DNA of 64,000 nucleotides, taken from assembly GCA_036365515.1 (NCBI GenBank), contig CM070873.1, positions 190,396,604-190,460,603 of the forward strand, written 5' to 3'. A program made the translations under genes and the position numbers. Shown piece after piece: positions 1 to 11,239 of this stretch (position 1 is its first letter; the number at the start of each line of letters is the position of its first letter). The DNA is from Torymus aiolomorphi. Its lineage: Eukaryota; Arthropoda; Insecta; Hymenoptera; Torymidae. Below the pieces are notes generated by a model, which saw nothing but the letters and a program-made list of their open reading frames with translations, was not told where the DNA came from and did not search any database.

Positions 1-134
1 TCATTTATTTCTCAATTAAACATTTTGCTTCCTCCTAGAGGAAGCTTTGTAACATTAAATTTTTGAGTTGTTGTAAAAACATGTCATAATTGTGTTCCGA
101 GATGTTAGAAATCAAAATACATGGTTTTTGAAAA

Positions 135-169
<35 letters not shown>

Positions 170-700
170 CGCCTAGATCTCAATTTCTACTCGGTCAATT
201 TTTACCGGACAGGTCTCATTTTCCGGTCAAAATCCGTTTTTTTTATTGGGGCAATGTGTTTTTGTTTTTTTTCAAATTTTCGATTTTTCTCAAAACTGCT
301 TTTTGATTTTTTTTTAATGATAGGATCGAGTTATTCGAATCGAATTGGTAGCGTTCGAAAGAGAATTAAAATACCTATATTTTCTAAAAAAATTATTAAC
401 AATAACGTGTTTTTTTTAGATACTCTTTTTTTTTAGATTATAACTCCCAAACTAAACGGTCAATTTTTTTTTGAGAAAAATCATGATAATGGATAAAATA
501 AATAAATATAATCTGTAATGTTTTAATTCATTTTGTTGGTTAGTTTTTTAGAAAAAAATTGAAAAATGAAAATTGATTTTTGTATATCCAACGATTACAG
601 GAGAAACAATGACTTAATCGCTTCAAAATTCTTTGTAGTCGTAGATTTATAAATTTCGTTATTAAATATTAATTACAAGAATCAACATATTAAGGTTGAG
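1..700. repeat. Dispersed repeat family R, copy 1
   Basis: The same sequence recurs in direct orientation from about 61555 to 62300, and in inverted orientation from about 63420 to the window end. Shared landmarks are a CTTCCTCCTAGAGGAAGC palindrome near the left end, a GT microsatellite, a GGTCTCATTTT block, and an AACGTG motif followed by a T-run. A short block at 676-720 is the reverse complement of 62896-62945. The reading frames here are AT-rich or microsatellite-derived and I do not believe they are genes. It is probably a non-autonomous transposable element, but its ends and class cannot be assigned. Confidence 0.7.
136..168. repeat. (GT)n microsatellite
   Basis: Uninterrupted GT dinucleotides within repeat family R. 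The matching position in the copy at 61678-61767 also carries a GT array, so the array is a standard part of the repeat. Confidence 0.95.
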
Positions 701-2600
701 GAAACTACGGGCCAATGAATTGAAAGAGGTTTTTTTAATTAATGAATAAATATCGATAAAAAATTTATCGTACTAATACATTACGATACAAGTGCGATAA
801 GTGGCTCATTCTTTCATGGCGTACAATTAAGGCCCGAGCGTAGCGAGGAACCTTTCACGGCGTGTAATGTGTTACTTAACGCATTAGTATCGTACAATTT
901 TTTATAACACTGTCTGTCTTAAGTCCGCTGTCACGTCTATCTGTGCGCTAAGCAGTTCATTATCGCACGGTGAGGTTAGCGCACGAGCGTAGCAAGTGTG
1001 ATAAACCAAAGAAGATAGACCTTAATAGAAGCGCAAAGTCCCATGGCAAACTGAGGCACCCCAAGCCTTAGTTAGTACCCCAATGGGCAGGCGGCGCGTC
1101 GATCTTTTTTCTCACTAGTCACTAGAACGTAGAACCGCACCGGACCGTCGGTAAATAGTAACAAAGGTGTTGGTAATTTACCAGCGGTGAGAGCACATTG
1201 TATGTTATAGTTAAAATGAAGTTAATTGAAAATTCGGGATACTGAAATAAATAAAAGTTTGAAGAAGAAAACGGCATTTAAATTGCTTGAGTTGTGTGTG
1301 ATAAACCGTCTTACACAGTGTCACACTATCTTATCTTCTTCGCCGCGATAAAAGTACAAAATCCAAAATTTCTCAATTTTGATTTTTCGGGTGATTATTT
1401 ATTCTTAATGTATTTGTCGTGTTTAAATACGCCTATGTCCAAAAAATGAGTCCGATTGGAATAATTTATATTGGGCGAAATGCTATCTACATAACGTCAT
1501 ACTGGTCGGCCCTATTACGCTACAGCCTAAACAAGCAGATTCCCCACGAAGCTGCGAAAAGTATAATGCATCGGTCATTGGGCCTTCAGCTCCAAGTAAC
1601 CTTCGTGTATTTTTCCTGTAAAAAGGCTGATTCAGAAGTTTAAGACAAGCGCTAGTTGCATTGTCCATCCTCGCGATTAGTTTCCCCGTCAGTGTCCTCA
1701 CGACTCTCCTGCTATAATGAGGGTCGTGGCTAAATCTTGTGTGGGTGGGAATAATACCTCACTCATTAATCACGCGTGTGAGTATATCGGTAAATTTCGT
1801 AGATTTCAAAAAAACGAAAGATTCGACGATGGTGCGGTAATTTTAAATAAAGTGATTAGCGATTTAGAAGAGAAATTGAAGACGTGAAACGCAGAAAAAA
1901 TACGTAAAAACGTTAAAAAGGGCTCGCGAACATTTGATTAAATTACGGTTTTTAGACGATAAAATCGAGACATTGCGCCGCCGATCATTACGTTTAAGGA
2001 AATATTAAAACTATAAATAACGAGGTGAAGTGTGTCTGTGTAGTTAATTTTTATTTAGGTAAAATTAAAAATCGGGCTAATATACTGCCAGCGGATATGT
2101 GAGCGAGCGGAGGGTGTAGCGGAATACAGGACCGGTTACCGGGTTATGGATGTAGGATGGTAGGAGAGGAGTGGGAGAATTCGATCGCGACCTGCTACCG
2201 ATCCCAGCTCGACGGCTTTGGAAGGACGCGGAGAGTGAGAGACTGACGCTCGTGTTTAGGGAAATTGATATGAGACTGCGAGAGTGGATTAGATTCTCAG
2301 GGATTTTAAATATTTGGAGCTGCAAGTAGTAGGATTATATTTTATCGGTTGAATGTGTAACCATTAATGATTAATATTTTAATGTTTAAATAAAAATTGT
2401 AACATGTTCTTATTAGATGAGAATAACAAACTACAAGTAAAAAAACAAACCACGTCACTTCTTCAAATCCATTCCATTATAAGCTAGTTACCCACTTAAG
2501 GTTGTACTGGCCGTAAGGTCCCTGCAAAAAGTTAGTTTTTCACGTTAAAACTGCGATTAATAATTATGTAAAGCAATTGATCAATGTTTAGTTCTCGCGA
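701..2600. other. Intergenic; no supportable gene
   Basis: No convincing gene. Between about 826 and 1005 there are motifs of the type GAGCGTAGCGAGG and GCGCACGAGCGTAGCAAG. A similar motif (GAGCGAAGCGAGG) is seen near 58313, so this is probably a transposable-element fragment. From 1719 to 2005 the sequence reads weakly protein-like over short open blocks (lysine/arginine-rich) with interruptions. It could be a decayed coding fragment, but I cannot name it. Confidence 0.4.
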
Positions 2601-2690
2601 TGTATTAATGCAATTGGAATATTAGAAGCTTTGAAAATGAAAAATCAAAGCAAAATTGTAAACATAGTATGGGTTTCGCTGATGCAACGC

Positions 2691-2691
2691 A

Positions 2692-2722
<31 letters not shown>

Positions 2723-2930
2723 TGCGTCGTCAGGCTCTCACTGCACAATATGGTTGCTGGTGTTTGGATGTCTGTGTGTGCGTGCGTGTGCGTGCTGGTG
2801 TCGGTGTGCGTACGCGTGTGTATGCCCGTCTGCCTGTGTGTGCGCGTGCATGCGGGTGTGCATGCGCGTGTGCGTGCGCGTGCGTGTGTGTGTACTATCC
2901 AGAATATGCTTGCGCGCGCGTGTGCACACA
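2691..2930. repeat. Compound microsatellite (CT)n and GT-rich
   Basis: A CT run at about 2691-2716, then about 170 bp of impure GT/GC-rich dinucleotide sequence. It keeps several frames open on both strands as low-complexity Cys/Val or His/Thr products, which are not genes. Confidence 0.9.
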
Positions 2931-2953
2931 TACGTGCACCGCTTTTATCCCCG

Positions 2954-3046
2954 CCCCTCGCTATGCGTCGTTGGACTTCTTTACCTTGACCCCAGATGGC
3001 GCCTGCTGTCAAGGTCAGGTTTGTTGTGACGGCCCATAGCGAGGGG
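2954..3046. repeat. Short imperfect palindrome
   Basis: The 12-bp arm CCCCTCGCTATG at 2954-2965 is perfectly inverted at 3035-3046. Inside it, ACCTTGAC and GTCAAGGT also face each other. It could be a small foldback element or the remnant of one. No coding role. Confidence 0.5.
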
Positions 3047-3162
3047 TATACTACTATTGCCGTTCCCAATTTGGTCCTATTTTTTTCAAAGTCTCTGCTT
3101 TATGATGGTCATATAATGACGCTCTCGAGGAAAGAATAATTATATGAAGACGTGTTGTCATC

Positions 3163-3580
3163 TGCAGGAGCTCTTCGCCCTAGGCCAAGAACATAATTAC
3201 AACAAGAATAACTTAGCAACGGAGGGAGTACAGAGAAGCCACACTCCTGTCAAAGGGGTAGGAAATTATTGCAGGATAGATACTAGCTGAAAAGTATAAG
3301 CCAATAAACTTTCTTACAGTAAGCTACTCACCAGATAATTTTTTCAACGAGTTCAGAGGTTGTCAATGTCCACATAAAATATGTCAAACAGTCCAACATA
3401 TAGTCCCAATAAAAAACGGTAACTGCAGGTGTTTAGGACGCCGTGATTTCGTCTGCAGGAGCTCTTCGCCCTAGGCCAAAAACATAATTACAACAAGAAT
3501 AACTTGGCAATGGAGGGAGTACAGAGAAGCCACACTCCTGTCAAAGGGGTAGAAAATTATTGCAGGATAGATGCAAGCTG
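3163..3580. repeat. Tandem duplication of an approximately 289-bp unit
   Basis: A block starting CTGCAGGAGCTCTTCGCCC at about 3163 recurs at about 3452 with a few substitutions. Both copies contain the same ACAACAAGAATAACTT and AGAAGCCACACTCCTGTCAAA segments. It leads directly into the 312-bp satellite. Confidence 0.8.
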
Positions 3581-3639
3581 TAAAGTAAACGAGAAAACAT
3601 TCTCACAGCAAACTACTCACAATATAGTGTTAGCGTGTC

Positions 3640-5330
3640 GATAAGATCATTCATAGCACTATATATTTACCAAGATATGTTGAGAGAATTGAAAGGGATC
3701 TTTGCACTGAAAAGTCGAGAAAGCGCATGTATATTCTCAACTAAGACCTCCTCACCCTCATTTAAAGTTTACCAGAATGTTCATACACAATACAATATAT
3801 ATAGAGGGATTGTATATGCAATTTCAGATCGACTCAATCAGCTGGTACGGAGAAAATGACATTTTTCTCAAAAATTTCTTCAAAAAGACACAGAAATTGC
3901 AATATCTCCAGACTTGCTGATTATGCATCTCTAAATCTTGATATACTGTCCCTCAGCATGTATTCCATCATGTATGGGAAGTTGAAGATACTTGTAGGGA
4001 GTGAAAAGGGATCTTTGCACTCAAAAGTCGAGAAAGCGCATGTGTATTCTCAACTAAGATCTCCTCACACTCACTTAAAGTTTACCAGAATGTTCACACA
4101 CAATACAATACATACAGAGGGATTGTGTATGCAATTTCAGATCGACTCAATCAGCCGGTACGGAGAAAATGACATTTTTCTCAAAAATTTCTTGAAAAAG
4201 ACACAGAAATGGCAATATCTCCAGACTTGCTGATTATGCATATCTAAATCCTGATATACCGTCCCTCAGCATGTATTCCATCATGAATGGAAAGTTGAAG
4301 ATACTTGTAGGGAATGGAAAGGGATCTTTGCACTCAAAAGTCGAGAAAGCGCATGTCTATTCTCAACTAAGATCTGCTCACCCTTATTTAAAGTTTACCA
4401 GAATGTTCACACACAATACAAGACGTACAGAGGGATTGTGTATGCAATTTCAGATCGACTCAATCAGCCGGTACGGAGAAAATGACATTTTTCTCAAAAA
4501 TTTCTTGAAAAAGACACAGAAATTGCAATATCTCCAGACTTGCTGATTATGCATATCTAAATCTTGATATACTGTCCCTCAGCATGTATTCCATCACGTC
4601 TAGAAAGTTGAAGATACTTGTAGGGAATGGAAAGGAATCTTTGCACTCAGAAGTCGAGAAAGCGCATGTGTATTCGCAACTAAGACCTCCTTACCCTCAC
4701 TTAAAGTTTACCAGAATGTTCACGCACAATACGATACATACAGAGGGATTGTGTATGCAATTTCAGATCGACTCAATCAGCCGGTACGGAGAAAATGACA
4801 TTTTTCTAAAAATTTCTTGAAAAAGACACAGAAATTGCAATATCTCCAGACTTGCTGATTATGCATATCTAAATCTTGATATACTGTCCCTCAGCATATA
4901 TTCCATCATGTATAGAAAGTTGAAGGTACTTGTAGGGAATGGAAAAGGATCTTTGCACTCAAAAGTCGAGAAAGCGCATGTGTATTCTCAACTAAAACCT
5001 CCTCACCTTTTCTCAAGGTTTACAAGAATATTCATACACAATGCAATGCATGCTGAGGCATTGTACATTAAGTTTCAGATATACTCAATCAGCCAAATTG
5101 GAGGAAATTACTTTTCTTTCTTAATAATTTCCTCAAAAGGCACACAGAAAATGCTGTAACTCCACACTTGCTGATTATTTAGATCTGAAACATGGTATAT
5201 AATCACTCAGCATGCATGATATGGTGACGTGTGTAAAGCTGAAGATATTTTCAGAGAAAGGAAAGGTATCTGTATACTTGAAAGTCGAAAAAGCTCATGT
5301 GCACTTCCATCTAAGACTACCTTGACCCTT
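3640..5330. repeat. Approximately 312-bp tandem satellite, five to six copies
   Basis: The motif GATCTTTGCACTCAAAAGTC recurs near 3699, 4011, 4323, 4636, 4949 and, diverged, 5267, giving a period of about 312-313 bp. Each unit also holds a GATCGACTCAATCAGCC block and a CAGACTTGCTGATTATGC block. Central units are nearly identical and the outer ones are diverged, as expected if an array turns over in its middle. Short reading frames of about 80-125 residues run through each unit and repeat with it. They are by-products of the satellite rather than evidence of genes. Confidence 0.9.
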
Positions 5331-5780
5331 GCTCAAAGTTTAACAAAATGTCCTTGTGAAAAAAAGATGAAAACCCTGCAAGATTAGAAAGGAGCTAGTA
5401 TTATTGAAATAATACTTACTCAAGGATAAGACCACAACTTAATTAGCAGAGAACTCGACCAACATCAATATCGATCCATACAGCAATTTAGGAAACACAG
5501 TGACTTCAGATATAAACATTGATGACTGCCGTCTGCCGGACTGCCGTGCGCGCATGGTTGACATGGTGCGGGTGAGAGCCAGATAGGAAGCGAAGCACTG
5601 TAGCCATAATACGTACGTAGTAGGCAGCTTTCTTATGTTTACTCCGCACTGAAACTTTTTCACTAGAAGTTCGGCCCGGCCTTTTTCTCGCATCATCCGT
5701 GGCGCCGTGTCGCTTACGCAAAGAAGCTACGAGCTATCAGCTGACGAGCCAGACGAGACGAGCAGGTGAGCTGCAGCGCA
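5331..5780. other. Spacer without recognised genes
   Basis: AT-rich to moderate-GC sequence between the satellite and the TIR element. I see no gene, RNA or repeat that I can support. Confidence 0.4.
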
Positions 5781-6593
5781 TAGTCCAGTAAAAATAGGTC
5801 TGAAATCGACTTGTCACAGAAATGGCTGCATTTTGGTTATAAGGTAAATCGAGGTCGAAAAAAACGATTTGAAGATTTGCAGCTTCCTAGGTCCAGGTGT
5901 TCTATGCGAAAACAGCGTTTGAAAGTTTTATTTGCTCATATCTCGAGAACCACTTAGTCTACGACAAAATGGCCTACAGCAAACGAAAGAGCGTAAAATT
6001 TTGCATCGGAAACAATTTTTTACTCGATTCCGATGAGTGCAAAGTTCTGAGATAATTAATCGAAAAGAAATAAACGCTGTGGAAGCGTGAGACGTGCGGT
6101 ATGCCGCGGGGAGCGGGGGAAGGGACGGCGAAACAAGAATGGTGCGGAGCGGCGGTGAGGGAAGAGGGGAGAGCCGCGGCACGTTGAGAACGTCGGGCGG
6201 AAATCTTTTTTGACTTCGCAGCGACGTCCGGAAAATTTTTTAAGTCCCTTGAATGACTTATTAGAAAAAAAATGTTTTTTAGGAAAGATGTATTTTTACA
6301 TTTTCGAGCATTCTCTATCGATTAGATATGTTCCCAAATAGTACTATTTTTCATATTAAAATGAATTTTGTAAATTTGCGGCTTCTTTTTTAGAAGTCAA
6401 TATCTGCGTAATAGTTCAAAAAATAAAGATAAATAGTATTTTTTAAATGTATTACACAATGTGTAAATATAACGATAAAAATGTCAAAATAAAGTTGATA
6501 TTTTTATAAAAAATTATGCATGCTATTAAATAGTAACAAAAGTTAATTTTGTATTTTTGCAATTTGTCTTTTTTTTAATTTCACCATTTTGAA
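5781..6593. repeat. Left terminal inverted repeat of the 10.5-kb element
   Basis: Matches the reverse complement of 15470-16243 over its whole length with scattered substitutions. About 50 bp around 6035-6085 is absent from the right copy. The GC-rich block at 6090-6190 opens frames on both strands, which is why proline/arginine-rich ORFs appear here. They are not considered genes. Confidence 0.85.
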
Positions 6594-7484
6594 TGATTAA
6601 CAAGTTTAATTTTTACATTATTCTGTTGGTTTTTTCTTGTTAATATTAAAAATTCAATTGTAACATAACATATTTCCTCTAAACCTTATTTTTATTAAAA
6701 AAATATTCTGTCTTGCTTTTTTCTTTTTTCTATCTTTTTAACAATAACTCCGTTTTAAAATCTAAGATATCTTATGATTCTTAATTCTTTTATACAAAAA
6801 GTGTTTTTAAATTATAGCTCTTCTATATTATTTGACTATCTTTATTTTACTTAAGTAACAAACACATCAAACGTATTTATTAATTCATTGATAGAAATGA
6901 AATTTTGTGATTCGGATTTCTCATTGGATTGTAAGAACAGTATCCCTTTGTGCTTTCGATACTATTAAAGTATCAAGTATTTGTGAAGAAATACGATATA
7001 ATATCACACAATACCATACCAAAACATCCTGTCACCAAATGTTTATAAATTATTTGAGCCCAAGAATCAGTCAAACCAAGAACGTGCATCAGAGTAGTTC
7101 TACATGTCGTCGAAGCAAAATCGTGCTCTAACCAGTGTATATCGAAGTAATTTTTAATTAAAAAAAATATTGAAAATTATTATATTATTGTAAGTGTGTG
7201 CCTTAAGAGTTATACATAACAGTGTAACCGACATATTTTTTTATTTTTAAAATAATAGAATATCTTTGATTTTTTCAAGGCGTTTTTTAAGAATTACATT
7301 AAGGTATGTGCATATATATTTTTAAGATTAGAAATACATTGAATTTTCGAATTATTCCACATACGATTGACGTTTAAAAATCTTTATAGCAAAGAATACA
7401 AATAAATATTGAAAAATATGCTAAGCTTGCAATAAAAAAAGAACACTTCTTATTTGTTGCATATCGTTGGATGGGAGGAAAACG
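6594..7484. other. AT-rich interior of TIR element; no gene recognised
   Basis: Contains one open frame of 74 codons (6907-7131) that resembles nothing I know. An upstream leader exon for the envelope gene could lie here, because the envelope ATG directly follows a splice-acceptor-like sequence, but I cannot identify one. Confidence 0.3.
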
Positions 7485-8092
7485 GTTCTTACTGATCATT
7501 ATTTCGCTAAGAGAAGTACTGGCTATATCTAGTTATTTCGCTAAGAAAAGTTCTAACTTGGCAGAGTACTAAGAAAAGTTGTAACTCAAGTTTTCATAGA
7601 CATTTTAGTTGAGAACCGTTGTGGAGTTTAGAAAATCTGTTTCTGATTTCTTTTGCTACAAATATACATAAGAAAAATAGTCAAAAATTTTGTTTGAAAG
7701 GACACCTTTTAGATGCGTTTTCTTATTTCCGATATCACGAAGTACATGAAAAAAAGCGTGTACAATTAAAAACGCGTTTGTGAAACATTGTTTTTTTTTT
7801 AATGAAATTTGTAATTACTTTACGTATAAAACTTAGCTATCTGCTTCTTATATGTAACCCCTTTTTACAGAGAACAATGAGCTTTCCATTCAAATTGTAA
7901 ATTTTATGACTGAATTAGAAAAGTATCATGTGTACACAGATAGTATTTCATGTATACGTAGTAAACATAAGTACCTAAAACAAAGAAATTGTTTGGAAGC
8001 TCCTCGTAGTTTGCATGTGAATTGACATATTCACACTACACACACACACGCGCGCGCGCGCACACACACACATACACACACGCACACACACG

Positions 8093-8130
<38 letters not shown>

Positions 8131-8750
8131 ATGTGAGGTGCATAAATTGTCTCAGATTGTGCATCCAAAATTAATAGATAAACTCTCGTCTGTATAGAAA
8201 TACAAATACACGTGCGTGTATAACTACAAGAAGTTCCCAAACAATTTTTATGTTTTAGGTATGAAATATCAGATTGTACAATAATTTAATTTAAAAACAA
8301 AAAAATACTGTCTGTGTACACATAATATTTTTTTAATTCAGTCATACAATTTACAATTTGAATGGGAAGTTTGTTTTCTGTAAAAAAGGGTTACATATAA
8401 GAAACAGACAGCTAAGTTTTATACGTAAAGTAATTACAAATTGCATTAAAAAAACAGTTTCACAAATGCGTTTTTAATTGTACACGCTTTTTGTCATGTA
8501 CTGACTGATATCGGAAATAATAAAACGTGTCCAAAAGGTGTCCCTTAAAAAAAAATTTAGCCATTTATCTTATATATATATTTATATAGCAAAAGAAATC
8601 AGAAACAGATTTTCAAAACTCCACAACGGTTTTCATCTAAAACGTCTATGAAAACTTGAGTTAGAACTTTTCTTAGCACTCCGCCGAGGTAGAATTTTTC
8701 TTAATGAAATAACGAGTTAGCATTTTTCTTATCGAAATAATGAGTAAAAA
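7485..8750. mobile_element. Nested foldback/MITE-like element
   Basis: The segment 7485-7915 is the imperfect reverse complement of 8332-8750, giving arms of about 420 bp around a loop of about 415 bp. Landmarks shared in inverted form are the TTTCGCTAAGA/TCTTATCGAAA ends, the CTCCACAACGGTTTTCA block, and the TACGTAAAGTAATTACAAATT block. No transposase is present, so it is non-autonomous. It separates the left TIR from the envelope gene. Confidence 0.75.
8037..8130. repeat. (CA)n(TA)n microsatellite
   Basis: CA/CG-rich dinucleotides followed by a TA run, in the loop of the foldback element. Confidence 0.95.
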
Positions 8751-9036
8751 TGTAAGTGCATCTGTACCCCTGATTAAGCCTCGGAGATACATGTGTGGCC
8801 AACGGGATACACTCTATTCAGCTACTAAAGCATATTATACAGTTTTCATTGCAAAAACTACATCTTTTACATAATTTTGAGATTATCAAAATATGTTTAT
8901 TAGTTTTTCACTGTAGAATATTTTGTACATAAAAACATTAGCCGACAGACTTAAAAAATGGAATTTCATCATTTTCAACACAAAACAAATTAAAAATCTG
9001 CGGAAATATCACAACGATTAAATTTGATTGTTTCAG

Positions 9037-10898
9037 ATGTTTCGCTTACTTTTTGCGTTAGCTATAATATCATTCATACGTGGATATGACAAACCTTACA
9101 ACTTAATATCTGTCACCACGCCAATATTGCAAGAGGAATTATTCAAAGCAAGGCTTTACCATGAAATTTGGACGACAGTACACTTTGTTGAGATACGTGA
9201 CTTAGAAAAAAATGCAAATCAGTGGAATATTAAAATAATAGATCTTCGCGAACAATGTTATAAATTTAACTTTTGTGTTCATATGATAACGTTGAATACA
9301 ATACATAACAGATTTTATAAAATTAAACATAAAATTAATTCGTTACTCAAATTAAGTAATAATACAAGACAGAAAAGAGGATTATTTAATATAGTTGGAA
9401 CAGCGAATCATTTTTTATTCGGTACTATGTCTGCTGACGATAAAGAAAGAATAAATAAACAAATAGATGACTTTTATAATAATACGGGCCACATAGCGGT
9501 ACTTTTAAATAACCAAACAGCTATTATGAAAAATACTCTTCGAAAATTTGAAATATAACTGATAATTATAATAAAAATATGAGAATTATTACTGATACCA
9601 TGAATGCTGTTATTTTTACGAATGTTCAAAATACTTTCAATAATAATATGATGGAATGCATAACTGATTTAGATTTGCATATTGATGATTTATTAGAAGA
9701 TGTTAATTTAATTTACGACTCAATTGTTGATGGAAAAATTGGAATTGTGTCGCCTAGATTAATATCACCAAAAAATTTCATTGCTGGTCTACATACAATT
9801 CATACAAAATTGTTTTACCAAGAATTACCGTTTCCCTTACAAGAAAATTATTATCTACTATACATGAAAATAAGTAAGATTAATGTTATTTTGTCCGGTG
9901 GTAAACTTATTTATGTAATTCATACGCCAATACCAACTGTTCCTAATTATACCGTGTACAAATTCACACCGATACCCATGTCTGGGTGGACACAATACTA
10001 TATATTTGACAGTATTAAAAGTCAACCTGTTGCTGTTGATTCAAACTTTACAGAGTATAATGTAATTGATGTAAATACTTGTACATCTGTAAATGATTTT
10101 AAAGTTTGTGAGATAACATCTGTCGTGCATAGATTAAGTCTGGAAGAAAGTTGCTATGCTCGTTTGATAAAATACAAAGATGATAAAGGCTGTTCTAGAA
10201 AGTATTTTAATTTACACGCTGATTTTGTTTTGGCATTGAGTAACGATTTTAGTTGGTATATTTTACCAATCAATACAGAAAATATCTTAATAACTTGCGG
10301 AGTTTCTACAGATATTTCAGTTACTATTGATAAACCTTATATATTACAACTTAATTCAAATTGTAGAGGATACTCTCAAAACCATAAGTATTTACCTAAA
10401 AGCCATGTCAATAGTACTAACATTTCAGAATATAAAATTAACATCGAATTTCTACCAATTGAGAAGATAGCTCTTAATACATCAGATTTGAAATTACCTA
10501 CATTTACATCATTTCACGTTGACACTTCTGAAATATTAAATTGCGCAAAAACTATAGAGAATATTACGAAAGATTTGGAACTAATCACATCGAATCATAA
10601 CTATCGCACACGGTTGATCACGGCCCATAGTATCTTTCATTATGCCATGTATGCTATTGCCACCATTGCAATATTTTATGTTTTACATAAAATTGGAGTA
10701 CTTCAATGTTTTTCTATGATTTTTAAATTTTGTGTATCAAGACTGTGTCCGAAATGTATCCAATGCCAAAATAATAATCAACAAAATAAAGAAACAGTAA
10801 CTGCGAATGCTGAAAGAGATGAAGAAAATATTACTGCACATACTTCTGTAACAGAACGATCTATTGTTCACTACAATCCAAGTGCTCCACTGGAATAA
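9037..10898 (+). pseudogene. F-type envelope fusion glycoprotein gene, one frameshift
   Basis: Resembles the envelope of insect errantiviruses and the baculovirus F protein, a class I membrane-fusion protein. Seen in the first open part (9037-9558): an N-terminal hydrophobic signal-like stretch, and at about residues 111-114 the basic furin-type site RQKR followed by GLFNIVG, the usual start of the fusion peptide region in this family. The second open part (to 10898) holds many Cys residues, several N-glycosylation sequons, a transmembrane segment near 10636-10705 and a polar tail of about 65 residues. The break is near 9550-9558, where the first frame stops and the downstream frame is already open. 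The total of about 615 residues is near family size. The sequence TTTCAG just before the ATG is a plausible splice acceptor, as for errantiviral env. No gag or pol is nearby. The family call is strong; whether the gene was ever active in this element is unknown. Confidence 0.8.

Positions 10899-11239
<341 letters not shown>

Noticed and set aside
1419..1701. Overlapping frames on both strands of about 70 codons
   Set aside because: Short, mutually overlapping and without recognisable motifs.
3635..5159. A series of related 75-125 codon frames
   Set aside because: They repeat with the 312-bp satellite and show no codon-level constraint.
5928..6182. Proline/arginine-rich frames in the TIR of the 10.5-kb element
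   Set aside because: They come from a GC-rich block present in both TIRs and on either strand, and nothing supports translation.
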